From Rufibacter roseolus (lineage in GTDB: Bacteria > Bacteroidota > Bacteroidia > Cytophagales > Hymenobacteraceae): a stretch of 64,000 bases of DNA. The stretch covers positions 124,001-188,000 of the forward strand of contig NZ_JAFMSU010000001.1 in the NCBI RefSeq assembly GCF_017916365.1. The letters run 5' to 3'. Below the pieces are notes generated by a model, which ran no database searches, was not told where the DNA came from, and saw only the letters and a program-made list of their open reading frames with translations. Position numbers and translations under genes: made by a program. Below, piece by piece: positions 8,083 through 19,160 of this stretch (positions are counted from its first letter, which is position 1; the number at the start of each line of letters is the position of its first letter).

Positions 8083-8111
8083 GCAACAATTATCTTACCT
8101 TAAAAACAACC

Positions 8112-9344
8112 TCAGATGCTGCTGGCCTGGGCCGGATAGGCGTAGTCATGCAGGTAGCTGTACTTCTCACACAAATGGCCATCTTTCGCGATGGTGGCAT
8201 TCTTCAAAACGCCGTCTTTATCCCCGTTAAACAGATGAGGCAACACCTTGTCAATGATCTGGCGCCCGAAATCCCGAGAGGCATTGCGAGGCAACTCACA
8301 GGGCAAATTATCCACGGCCATAATGGTGATGTTCTTCTCTGAGGAATAAGCTTCTTCCAGTTCACCCGTCATTGGGTTATAGTCAAAGGCCGGATCGGCG
8401 ATGGTAGACACGCGCTTGGTGCACGGGATGGACCCGCAGACATCGCAGGTGATATCAGCGATGGTGTTGATCCTGAAATCTGGGCGCTGCATATCTTCCT
8501 GGGTGAACAGCACAGGCGCCGCGGGGTTCCAGTAGGCGCAAGGCATGAGCAGATCCGTCACTCGGGAGAACTTATGGAAAGTGGACTGGTACAGGTGCGG
8601 GTTCTGGTAAAAATCTTTGGAGTCCCAGACTTCCACATCGGGGCGCACGTGGTAGTCTGAGGAACGCAGCTGTACAAACACCGGCTCAGAGAACTCTTTG
8701 TACAGGTAGTCAAACACGCTTACTTGTTTCAGGCCCATGCGGGTCAGCACTTCCATGGCACCGTGGGTCACGCGGCCGTTCCCGGTAATGGCAATCTTAA
8801 TGCTGGGCAGGGTTTTCACCTTGAAGAACTCCTCCAGCATGTCTTCCATGTCTGTGCACTGGTGGGCAGGCTTGAGGTGGTAGAGGTTCCATTTGCGCCC
8901 GTAGGTGAGCAGCCCGTTGTAAGCGCCCACAATTCCGGCCCATCGACCGAAGGCCACTTCCCGTTCGCCCTGGGCGTTGGTGATAGTCTCGTAGTCAATC
9001 ATGGTGATCTTCTTCTCCAGAATGGCCTGCAGCAGTTTCTGGTTATGTACCTGTTTCTTGATGGTGTGCGAAAAGAAGAAGTACGTCTTATTAGGGATGA
9101 GCTGGTCAACGGGCACCTCCTTCACCCCAAACAAGACATCGCAGGAGCTCAGGTCTTCTTTGAGGGGAATGCCCAGGTCAGTGTACTCCTCGTCTGAGAA
9201 ACAGCGGATGGGGCTGGGCTGCACCACCAACTGCACCTGCGGGAAGCTATGCAGCACTTCCTGGCATTTTTTGGGCGTAAGGGGCACCCGCTTGTCTACC
9301 GGTACTTTTCCTTCGCGCAGGATTCCAATCTTTAGCTTTTTCAT
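8112..9344 (-). CDS. Saccharopine dehydrogenase / alanine dehydrogenase-like NAD(P) enzyme
   Basis: The ATG at 9344 gives 410 residues; a longer frame to 9404 only adds an unlikely leader. The N-terminal half (KIGILREGKVPVDKRVPLTP, YEVxx, then FGRWAGIVGAYNGL) matches the AlaDh/PNT N-terminal domain as found in lysine-forming saccharopine dehydrogenase (LYS1) and the N-part of lysine-ketoglutarate reductase. The nucleotide-binding site is near residue 205 (IAITGNGRVTHGAMEVL, GxGxxxxG). Late motifs DITCDVCGSIPCT and AVDNLPCELPRNAS are also typical of this subfamily. It probably acts in lysine/saccharopine metabolism, but the substrate is not proven by motifs. It is divergent from gcvP, 206 bp away. 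Confidence 0.75.
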   Translation of the reverse strand: MKKLKIGILREGKVPVDKRVPLTPKKCQEVLHSFPQVQLVVQPSPIRCFSDEEYTDLGIPLKEDLSSCDVLFGVKEVPVDQLIPNKTYFFFSHTIKKQVHNQKLLQAILEKKITMIDYETITNAQGEREVAFGRWAGIVGAYNGLLTYGRKWNLYHLKPAHQCTDMEDMLEEFFKVKTLPSIKIAITGNGRVTHGAMEVLTRMGLKQVSVFDYLYKEFSEPVFVQLRSSDYHVRPDVEVWDSKDFYQNPHLYQSTFHKFSRVTDLLMPCAYWNPAAPVLFTQEDMQRPDFRINTIADITCDVCGSIPCTKRVSTIADPAFDYNPMTGELEEAYSSEKNITIMAVDNLPCELPRNASRDFGRQIIDKVLPHLFNGDKDGVLKNATIAKDGHLCEKYSYLHDYAYPAQASSI

Positions 9345-9372
9345 AGAGGATGGCCCAAAGGACCTGATGAAC

Positions 9373-9408
9373 GTTCTGGGGCTGTTTTCCAAAAAACAAG
9401 GCAAAAAC
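9373..9408. repeat. Dispersed palindromic repeat, weak copy
   Basis: GTTCTGGGGCTGTTTTCC is followed by AAAAAACAAGGCAAAAAC. The inner GTTTT/AAAAC pairing is kept and the outer arms are degraded. It lies just upstream of the dehydrogenase start. Confidence 0.4.
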
Positions 9409-9473
9409 CATAACTCCCTCTCAGCCTGTAGCGCAATTTAAGGGCTCTGGCTGTAATTGTGAATTATAACCTG

Positions 9474-9481
9474 TACTTTTG
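9474..9481 (+). promoter_or_regulatory. Candidate -7 box for gcvP (TACTTTTG)
   Basis: A full match to TAnnTTTG lies 69 bp before the gcvP ATG. The nearest upstream TTG (9457-9459) is only about 14 bp away, shorter than usual for a -33 box. No glycine riboswitch fold was recognised in the 68-bp leader. Confidence 0.4.
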
Positions 9482-9549
9482 TTAAATCATTTGCACCAAA
9501 CGTTTGTTACAGGACAAAAGAAACTTATCTACCTAAATTCCAGCGATAA

Positions 9550-12465
<2,916 letters not shown>

Positions 12466-12486
12466 GTTTTAGATATTTCTCTTTTT

Positions 12487-12520
12487 GAAAACGCCTGTGG
12501 AGCCTTCCGCAGGCGTTTTC
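12487..12520 (+). terminator. Terminator after gcvP
   Basis: GAAAACGCCTG/CAGGCGTTTTC with three further pairs and a 6-nt loop, then T-rich sequence. It lies 21 bp after the gcvP stop and directly touches palindrome copy 4. Confidence 0.9.
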
Positions 12521-12521
12521 T

Positions 12522-12558
12522 GTTTTAGAGCCGTTTTTCTTAAAACAGGCCCTAAATG
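12522..12558. repeat. Dispersed palindromic repeat, copy 4
   Basis: GTTTTAGAGCCGTTTTTC and TTAAAACAGGCCCTAAAT form the nested arms. It begins one base after the gcvP terminator. Confidence 0.75.
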
Positions 12559-12758
12559 GCACCTCAGACAAGGAGAAATATTTTCTTCCAGAATAAACCG
12601 ATTGGTATAATGCAGGCATAGTTTTTGCGTTATGATTGCACAAAAGGAACATCCCTAGAAACCATCCTTTCCGCCCTGATGTTATCCATTTGAAGCGGAA
12701 AGACCATTTAGACGATGTTTTTTCTGATTCTTTCACTACACTAAAACTGTACAATTCA

Positions 12759-13382
12759 ATGAAACCATTCAATAAGATAGCGAAGTTGATCACAGGGGTA
12801 ATGATGGGACTGTTGGTACTGGGTTTCACCGGTTGCGCCACCACGTACAACGTTGCCACTGACTTTGACAAAGGCACCAATTTCCAGGCCTACAAAACCT
12901 GGCGCTGGTACCAGGACCGTCCGGTAGCCAAGGATTCTACCAACCGCCGTTACACCACGTTTTTAGATAAACGCGTGAAAAACGCTGTGGAGGCCGAGAT
13001 GCAGCGCCGCGGTTTTACCAAAGCCGCTGGCAAAGAGACCCCGGATATGTTGCTGGCCTATGATTTCACCATCGAGAACCAGCAGCGCCTGAACCCTAAC
13101 TTTGTAAGTGTGCCATCCATCGGGTACGGGTACTGGTACGGTTACCGCTATGCCTACACCTACAACCGCCTGTACAACACCACCACCTTGCAGGATTATC
13201 AGTCAGGCACCTTGATCCTGGACGTGGTAGATGCTAAATCCAATGAGCTGATCTGGCGCGGAAGCAGCGAAACCGCCGCCTCTGAAAGATCCCTCACCGA
13301 TGAGAAAGTGCAGCAGATCGTTTCCAGCATTCTGGCCAAGTTCCCTCCGCAAGCCGATGAGAGAGCCACTGCCCGCCGGTAA
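12759..13382 (+). CDS. DUF4136 lipoprotein
   Basis: The ATG at 12759 begins a 207-residue protein with a lipoprotein signal (ITGVMMGLLVLGFTGCATTY, lipobox FTGC). The mature part DFDKGTNFQAYKTWRW, then LDKRVKNAVEAEMQRRGF and a Tyr-rich turn (YGYWYGYRYAY), followed by GTLILDVVDAKSNELIWRGSS, is the standard pattern of DUF4136 outer-membrane-associated lipoproteins. Their function is unknown. The longer open frame (from 12636) is unlikely because the signal peptide would be internal. It stands alone and is followed by a perfect terminator. Confidence 0.85.
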   Translation: MKPFNKIAKLITGVMMGLLVLGFTGCATTYNVATDFDKGTNFQAYKTWRWYQDRPVAKDSTNRRYTTFLDKRVKNAVEAEMQRRGFTKAAGKETPDMLLAYDFTIENQQRLNPNFVSVPSIGYGYWYGYRYAYTYNRLYNTTTLQDYQSGTLILDVVDAKSNELIWRGSSETAASERSLTDEKVQQIVSSILAKFPPQADERATARR

Positions 13383-13403
13383 TCGGTTGCTTCATTCAAA
13401 TAC

Positions 13404-13443
13404 AAAACAGAAGAGCCACCCAATGGGGTGGCTCTTCTGTTTT
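13404..13443. terminator. Perfect bidirectional terminator hairpin
   Basis: Two 18-bp perfectly complementary arms (AAAACAGAAGAGCCACCC and complement) surround AATG. The A-tract and T-tract at the ends allow it to work for the DUF4136 gene and for the convergent OmpA-family gene. Its last GTTTT overlaps palindrome copy 5. Confidence 0.92.
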
Positions 13444-13475
13444 AAGGCTGTTTTTAGAAAAACGAGGCCAAAACG
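13439..13475. repeat. Dispersed palindromic repeat, copy 5
   Basis: GTTTTAAGGCTGTTTTT is followed by AGA and AAAACGAGGCCAAAAC. It shares five bases with the preceding terminator and reaches the stop codon of the OmpA-family gene. The order of AAGGCT and GGCC halves is reversed compared with most copies, as if inserted in the other orientation. Confidence 0.75.
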
Positions 13476-15461
13476 TTACTTGATCTTGAACTCCGTACGG
13501 CGGTTGAGTTGGTGCTGGTCCTCGGTACATTCCACGCCATCGGCGCAGCCGTTGATCAGGACGGTTTCGCCGTAACCTTTCCAGGTGAGTCGGTTCCTCG
13601 CGATGCCCTGGCTCACCAGGTATTCCACCGCCGACTGGGCGCGGCGCTCAGATAAGACCTGGTTGTAGCCGTGGCCTTCGCGGCTATCGGTGTGGGAGCC
13701 TAGCTCAATCTTAATGCTGGGGTTGTCTTTGAGCATGCGCACCAGTTTGTCCAGTTCCTTGGCGGCATCGGGGCGGATGTTCCACTTGTCCAGGTCATAG
13801 TAGATGTTCTCCATGGCAATCACCTGGTTCTTCTGGCTCTTGTCGAAGATAAGCGTCACGCGGGTGGTATCGGCTAGCTTCACCGTGTCAATGGCCACCA
13901 ATGCTGACTGCGTCAGGTACCCGAATTTATCGCCTACCAGGTCATAAGTAGTTCCTTTCTGCACCCCAAACTTGTATTCGCCGTTGCGGTCTGAGAAAGC
14001 CACCACAGAATCGTTGGTTTCCTTCGGAGTCAGTTTCAGGCGGACATCGGCCAGGGGCTGGGTGATGGCGCGCTTGCCTTTTACTGGTACTCTCTCTAAA
14101 GTAGTCACAAACAGAACGGCGTTGCTCAACAGTTTGAACGAGTAGATGTCATCGGTGCCGTTTCCGCTGTCGCGGTTAGAGGACAGATAGCCTACTTGGG
14201 CGTTGTTCGCCCCGCGCATGAACACCATCCCGAAATCATCTTTAGGGGAGTTCACAGGTGCGTGCAGGTTTTCCGGTTTGCTCCAGGTGGCGCGGCTGCC
14301 TTTCACCTTGAAAACATCCAGACCACCGAAGCCGGGGTGCGTGTCTGAGGAGAAGTACAGGTTGCCGTTCTGGTCGAAGCCCGGGAACATCTCTTTGCCC
14401 ACGGTATTCACCATGTTGCCGGCGTTCATCGGCTGACCCCAGGTGCCGTCGGCCTGCAGTTCTGAGTAGTAGATATCGGTCTCGCCGTAGCCGCCGGGTT
14501 TGTCAGAGACAAAGTACAGCACCTGCCCATCGGGCGAGATGGCCGGGTGGCCCACGCTGTATTCCTCCACCTTATTATGGGCGAAAGGAGTCACCTGCGT
14601 CCAATTGCCTCCGTCGCGGCGGGCCGAGAAGATCTCCAGGCGGTTCACGTAATCGCTGGAAAGCGGTTTCTTCACCCAGCTGGTAGGGTCTACGTTCACG
14701 TCTTTCTGCTTCTTTTCCACCATGTGGGTGCGGGTGAAATACATGGTCGTGTTGCCGCTATCCAGCACCGCCGGGCCGTCATGGTACACCGAGTTCAGCG
14801 TGTTACTCGCGATGGCGGGCATTTGCCAGGTGCTGTCTGCGTTGCGCTGGGCATAGAACATCTGCAGGTACGGGCGGCCGGTCCAGCCGTAGGTGCCGGC
14901 GTCTACGTCTTTGTCGCTGCTCACGTTGCCGCCGCGGTCTGAGGTAAACAGGATACCCTGATCATACACCGTCGGGCTGAAGTCGGCGTTGCCGGAGTTG
15001 AGCTGGGTCTCGTTCACCACAATGGCGGAGGCAGGCTCTTCCAACAGCTTCAACGCAGCGTCTGAGGCCTGGGCCTTCGCGTTGGCTCTTGCGGCCTCGG
15101 CGGGCACCTTGCGGGCGTAATCCTGGTACTGGGTCTTCGCCTCGAAATACTTCCCGTTGCTCCGCAGAGCCTCGGCATAGTAATAGGTGTTGATCGGGTC
15201 TGCCTCGGGCATGGCCACTACTTTGGCGTACCATTCCTCCGCCTCCTTCGTGCGTCCTGTTAGGCGGTAGGCATCTGCCAGGCGCTGGGCACCTTTTAGA
15301 TCAGGTTCCTTTTTGGAAAACACCTCCTGGTACTCTTCAATGGCCAGGGAATAATCGAAGTTCTCGTACAGCCGATCGGCTTTGCGCGTAGTTTGGCAGC
15401 CGCTTAGGGCCAGGCTACCGGCAAGGAAAGAAAGTAAAAGTGATTTGTATAGATTGTGCAT
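13476..15461 (-). CDS. PorE-like OmpA family lipoprotein (TPR, beta-propeller, regulatory-like domain, OmpA)
   Basis: This 661-residue protein has a lipobox (LALSGCQTTRK, Cys near 22), TPR-like helices (about 30-120; YENFDYSLAIEEYQEVF), a PD40/WD40-like propeller (about 150-400; repeats such as SPDGQVLYFVSDKPGGYGE and GNLYFSSDTHPGFGGLD), a carboxypeptidase-regulatory-like beta domain (about 440-530) and a C-terminal OmpA peptidoglycan-binding domain (about 545-661; ELGSHTDSREGHGYNQVLS). This order matches PorE, a type IX secretion component, and the OmpA partner of SprF-type operons. It lies 18 bp after the PorP/SprF gene, which follows the adhesin gene, so it probably anchors or assists secretion of that adhesin. 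It could be a paralogue rather than the core PorE. Confidence 0.85.
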   Translation of the reverse strand: MHNLYKSLLLSFLAGSLALSGCQTTRKADRLYENFDYSLAIEEYQEVFSKKEPDLKGAQRLADAYRLTGRTKEAEEWYAKVVAMPEADPINTYYYAEALRSNGKYFEAKTQYQDYARKVPAEAARANAKAQASDAALKLLEEPASAIVVNETQLNSGNADFSPTVYDQGILFTSDRGGNVSSDKDVDAGTYGWTGRPYLQMFYAQRNADSTWQMPAIASNTLNSVYHDGPAVLDSGNTTMYFTRTHMVEKKQKDVNVDPTSWVKKPLSSDYVNRLEIFSARRDGGNWTQVTPFAHNKVEEYSVGHPAISPDGQVLYFVSDKPGGYGETDIYYSELQADGTWGQPMNAGNMVNTVGKEMFPGFDQNGNLYFSSDTHPGFGGLDVFKVKGSRATWSKPENLHAPVNSPKDDFGMVFMRGANNAQVGYLSSNRDSGNGTDDIYSFKLLSNAVLFVTTLERVPVKGKRAITQPLADVRLKLTPKETNDSVVAFSDRNGEYKFGVQKGTTYDLVGDKFGYLTQSALVAIDTVKLADTTRVTLIFDKSQKNQVIAMENIYYDLDKWNIRPDAAKELDKLVRMLKDNPSIKIELGSHTDSREGHGYNQVLSERRAQSAVEYLVSQGIARNRLTWKGYGETVLINGCADGVECTEDQHQLNRRTEFKIK

Positions 15462-15479
15462 AGAAGCGTCTGATTAAAA

Positions 15480-16433
15480 TTAGAAATACCGGGGGGTTAC
15501 CATCTTGGTCGCTTCCTTTCTCAGGAAACTGTAGCCAACAGATATTTCGTGGGTGCTCAAATCATTCAGGCTGCCGTGCAGCGTGAAGTCATGCGCGTAA
15601 CCCAGGCGCAGGCGCTTGGTTACGTACAGATCGGCCATGGCCACCACCGCATCCTTGGAGGAAAGCCCCTTCGCCTCGAAGTCATTCTTGAAGATGTTCA
15701 TGGCCGTGCGGTAACTGGCGCCCAGCCAGATGCGTTCCCCGAACAGGAAGAAGGCGTTGAAGTCCACGTTCGTAGGCCCATCAAAGTTCTCCTTCAGCAT
15801 GATGCTGGGCTTCACCTTGATGTTGTGGCTGATGTCGGCCACGTAGCCTACGTTGAAGAAGTAATGGCGCTCCGGGTCATAGTTGATGTCTTTGTCAATG
15901 CCCAGCAAATCGGTCACGGAAACGCCGGCGTAGAACCGCTCCGTGTGGAAGAAAATCCCCGCTTTGAGGCTGGGGCTCCAGGTGGTTTCCTTTTGGGCGT
16001 TGATCACCGCCGGGTCTTCCTGGTCGTTCCCGGTGATCAGCTTAGAGCCATCTACCGCGAAGTGGGACACCCCGGCCGCCAACCCGAAGGAGAGGATACC
16101 GGTTTCACTCACCGGCAACTTCACGGCGGCGTCTACCTCAATGTTCTTGCGGTTCTGGGCGAAGATCTCATCACGGGTCGCGTGGAAACCCAGGCCCAGG
16201 TGCTTGTTCTTGGTAAGCCCGTCAATGCTGAAGGTCTGCGTGTTGGGTGCTCCCTGCAAGCCTACCCACTGCTGGCGGTGGAAGGCATTGAGGGTAAGCG
16301 TTTCCTTGCTGCCGGCATAGGCCGGATTGATCACCAGTTGGTTGAAGATGTACTGGGAGAACTGTGACCGGTGCTGTGCCCAGCTGCTACTTGCAGCCAG
16401 CACAGTGATCAGTATGATAAAGATTCTTTTCAT
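15480..16433 (-). CDS. PorP/SprF family type IX secretion outer-membrane protein
   Basis: The 317-residue protein has a Sec signal peptide (MKRIFIILITVLAASSSWAQ) and then HRSQFSQYIFNQLVINPAYAG, the hallmark opening of PorP/SprF proteins. The rest alternates short amphipathic strands ending in ...RYF, as expected for an outer-membrane barrel. In Flavobacterium, SprF is needed to secrete the adjacent adhesin SprB, which has a type B C-terminal domain. Here too the gene lies between an adhesin with such a domain (34 bp upstream) and an OmpA lipoprotein (18 bp downstream). Function is inferred from this arrangement. Confidence 0.9.
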   Translation of the reverse strand: MKRIFIILITVLAASSSWAQHRSQFSQYIFNQLVINPAYAGSKETLTLNAFHRQQWVGLQGAPNTQTFSIDGLTKNKHLGLGFHATRDEIFAQNRKNIEVDAAVKLPVSETGILSFGLAAGVSHFAVDGSKLITGNDQEDPAVINAQKETTWSPSLKAGIFFHTERFYAGVSVTDLLGIDKDINYDPERHYFFNVGYVADISHNIKVKPSIMLKENFDGPTNVDFNAFFLFGERIWLGASYRTAMNIFKNDFEAKGLSSKDAVVAMADLYVTKRLRLGYAHDFTLHGSLNDLSTHEISVGYSFLRKEATKMVTPRYF

Positions 16434-16467
16434 TTCTAAGGGAAATTAATGTTTGAACTACCTGGGC

Positions 16468-18687
16468 TTAGCGCACTACCTGTACCGGTCCTCTGAATAC
16501 CTGGTCTTTGCCGTCACAACCGCGCACGCGCAGCACGTAGAAGTAAGTGGCTTCTTCCAGGCCGGTGGCTCGCCAATCGTTCTTGTAGCTCTTGGTTTTG
16601 TAGATTTCGTTGCCCCAACGGTTGTAGACGGTGAGGTCATTGTCAGGGAAGTTCAGCAGATTCCGGATCACGAAGGTGTCGTTGATGCCGTCGCCGTTCG
16701 GGCTGAACACCGTTGGGATCACGATCTCGGTGCCCGCATCGGCGGCTCTCACCTCTACTGAGGCTTCGTTGCTGGCGCAGGTTGAACCGGTGGTGCTGGC
16801 GCTTACCTTGAGGGTACCTACCGCATTGGCAGCAGCGGCTTTCAACGTCACGGTAGTGCCAGAAGTAGTCGTGCTGTTATCGGCGAACGTGAAGCCGGCC
16901 GGGGCGGTCCAGGTGTAAGTGACACCCGCTACTGGGTTAGAGATGGCGTAGGTCAGGCCCGTACACGGTCCGCTGTTGTCCAGGATGATCGGAGTTGCCG
17001 GTGGCGTGCTTGGGGTCACGTCTGGGGTAGAAGCCGTAGCCGTACCGCAGGTGTTAGAAGCCACTACCGTTACTTTCCCTGGGCCAGTACCTGCCTTCAC
17101 CTGGATTTGCGTTCCGGTGGCAGACCCTATTCTTTCCCAACCTGTTCCAGACACGCTCCAGGTATAAGTCACGCCCGCCACTGGCTGGCTGATGCTGTAT
17201 TGGTAGGTCGCCCCAGCGCACAAAGCAGTTCCCGGACCAGTGATGACCGGCGTAGTCGGCGCGGTTCTTACCACAAGTTCAATTGGGAAGGCTTGGCTGT
17301 TCTGGCAATTGCCCGTGGTCACAGCTACCACCGTAATCGGATAAGTACCCGGTGCCGTGGTGGCGCTTGCTCTCACCGTGAAGGAAGTCAGCGACTGCGC
17401 TTCAATGGTGATACCGCTGTTAGCCGGCGCCACAATGGCAAGGCTTGTCACACCCGCCGAGACGTTACTAACGGTAAAAGTAGTGGTACCGCCCACGCAC
17501 ACTTCCTGCGGACCTACTACGTTAGGCCTTGCCGGACGCACGCAGGTAGTGGCCTCATCGGTGCCTCCGTTGTTTTCTATAACCGCTACGTTGGTAATTT
17601 CTCCCAACATCAACGTCTTTGCAGTGATCGTCAAGGTGGCAACTGAGTTCGCTGGCAAGGTGCCGATGGTCCAGATGCCGGTGGTTCCGTTGTAGGTTCC
17701 CTTGTCCGCTACCGCTGGTGGCACCAGGGCCAGGCCCTCAGGTAATTTGTCTTCCACGATTACATTAGTAGCATCCGCGGCTCCTGAGTTTGTGACTCTG
17801 ATAGTATAGATGACATTATCGCCTAAGGTCACGGTGGTGGCGTTTACTGCCTTGGTGATGCTGAGGTTCGCGCTTCCAGGGGTTGTGCCGCCGCCGCCAG
17901 TTCCTCCATCGCCATCATCTCCGTCGTCTCCATCATCGCCGCCGTTGTTAGTGGTGAGCGGCTCCGGCAAGGAAATGTTATTGTTGTTGAGGGTTACGGC
18001 TCCGTTCGTAGACAGTACCCGTCCCACCAAGGTGGAGCTAAGGCTTAGGGTGGCGTTATTCTGCACCACAAAGTTTCCACTCAAGGCAGAAGGTGTGGTT
18101 AGCATCCCTCCGGTGCCGATGGTCACATTCCCGGTCACCCGGAAGAAGATATTGTTAGGGTTGGCATTGAAGACATTGATGGCTGAGCCTGGATCAATGA
18201 CCAGGTCACCGTTCACCTGGATGATGAACACCGAATTGGGGTTTCCCTGTCCGTCAAACTTCAGGCGGCCGCTGATGCGGGCATTGCCATCAAATTTATA
18301 CACGCCCCGGGTAAGCAAAGTACCGCGTACGCCGGCCTCTCCGGGCGTAAAGCCCTCTCCCAGGGTTTGGCCCGTCAGGTTACGGGTGGGAGTGAATTGC
18401 CCCAGTTCATTGTAGACCCGCACCACATCGGTTTTGGCAGTGGCTGCGGCAGCGTTGCCCCGTTGCGTATCGCCGAGCACTTTGCCTGTGGGGAAGCCCA
18501 CCACGACAGCCCCGGGCGAAGTGCCTAGATCGCCGTAGATAATACTGCTCCCGGTGCTGGTAACCGCACTACTCCCTAACACTGCATACTCGCGGGCCGC
18601 TCCCAGAGAAGGAGCCGTTAGGGTTTGAGCACTAGAAGAGGAAAGAACAACGTAAAACGCTGCCAAAAAGAGTAAAAGTTTCTTCAT
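16468..18687 (-). CDS. Ice-binding-like (DUF3494) adhesin with DUF11 domain and type B type IX sorting domain
   Basis: The 739-residue exported protein has a signal peptide (residues 1-20, ending SSSAQ), a DUF3494 ice-binding-like beta-solenoid (about 25-235; LGAAREYAVLGSSAVTSTG), an Asp/Gly-rich linker (about 250-270; GGDDGDDGDDGDGG), a DUF11 repeat (about 272-370; NLSITKAVNA), three Ig/PKD-like modules (about 385-650) and the gliding-motility C-terminal domain (last 85 residues; VIPTVFSPNGDGINDTFVI, VYNRWGNEIYK). The last domain is a type B sorting signal for type IX secretion. Many DUF3494 proteins are adhesins rather than antifreeze proteins. PorP/SprF and PorE-like genes follow at 34 and then 18 bp. 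The acidic linker may bind calcium. Confidence 0.88.
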   Translation of the reverse strand: MKKLLLFLAAFYVVLSSSSAQTLTAPSLGAAREYAVLGSSAVTSTGSSIIYGDLGTSPGAVVVGFPTGKVLGDTQRGNAAAATAKTDVVRVYNELGQFTPTRNLTGQTLGEGFTPGEAGVRGTLLTRGVYKFDGNARISGRLKFDGQGNPNSVFIIQVNGDLVIDPGSAINVFNANPNNIFFRVTGNVTIGTGGMLTTPSALSGNFVVQNNATLSLSSTLVGRVLSTNGAVTLNNNNISLPEPLTTNNGGDDGDDGDDGDGGTGGGGTTPGSANLSITKAVNATTVTLGDNVIYTIRVTNSGAADATNVIVEDKLPEGLALVPPAVADKGTYNGTTGIWTIGTLPANSVATLTITAKTLMLGEITNVAVIENNGGTDEATTCVRPARPNVVGPQEVCVGGTTTFTVSNVSAGVTSLAIVAPANSGITIEAQSLTSFTVRASATTAPGTYPITVVAVTTGNCQNSQAFPIELVVRTAPTTPVITGPGTALCAGATYQYSISQPVAGVTYTWSVSGTGWERIGSATGTQIQVKAGTGPGKVTVVASNTCGTATASTPDVTPSTPPATPIILDNSGPCTGLTYAISNPVAGVTYTWTAPAGFTFADNSTTTSGTTVTLKAAAANAVGTLKVSASTTGSTCASNEASVEVRAADAGTEIVIPTVFSPNGDGINDTFVIRNLLNFPDNDLTVYNRWGNEIYKTKSYKNDWRATGLEEATYFYVLRVRGCDGKDQVFRGPVQVVR

Positions 18688-19099
18688 ATGAAGTGGTAAA
18701 CGATAGAGTGATAATGGTTAATCTCAGATATTCCTATATAGGAATGGAGCACCTGCATGTACTTAGCTTGCCGGTAAAAGTTTGCCCTTATTGGAAAGAT
18801 GCAATATGCGCGAGGAGGACAGAAATTAGCTTTCTGGCAGCAGGCTTGGCTACTTGGTGCTTTTTAAGAATCCCGAAGCGGGAAAATGCTTTTCTAAAGC
18901 GCAGATGAGTAGATATGATTGCAAGGTAGTTCTAAATAAATAGGGAAAAGCATTTATTTTCAGGACCACTGCGGAAAACCGCGCCCAGTGGTTTAAATAC
19001 GATTTTTATTATTTTTATTCAATTTATGGGTTACCCTCCTCTCTCCCTGATTTCTTATAACCAGAAGAAAATCGCTATGAATAGTCCTAGTAAGGCCAT
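18688..19099. other. Intergenic stretch upstream of the adhesin operon, no gene supported
   Basis: About 410 bp separate the adhesin start from the lipA terminator. It must hold the adhesin promoter on the minus strand. A short symmetric run (TTCCTATATAGGAA near 18731) could be an operator. A 71-codon frame on the plus strand has no supporting features. Confidence 0.5.
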
Positions 19100-19130
19100 A
19101 AAAAAAGCCCCGCTGTTGGGCGGGGCTTTT
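19100..19130 (-). terminator. Terminator after lipA
   Basis: On the minus strand AAAAGCCCCGC, a TGTTGG-type loop and GCGGGGCTTTTTT form an 11-bp stem with a T-run, 30 bp after the lipA stop. Confidence 0.88.
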
Positions 19131-19160
19131 GATGCTGTTTTACGAAAATGGGCTCAGAAA

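Noticed and set aside
9405-9549. Glycine riboswitch before gcvP
   Set aside because: No glycine aptamer folds or conserved loops were visible in the leader.
18693-18908. Plus-strand ORF of 71 codons before the adhesin gene
   Set aside because: It has no start signals, signal peptide or motif and lies in the expected promoter region of the adhesin operon.
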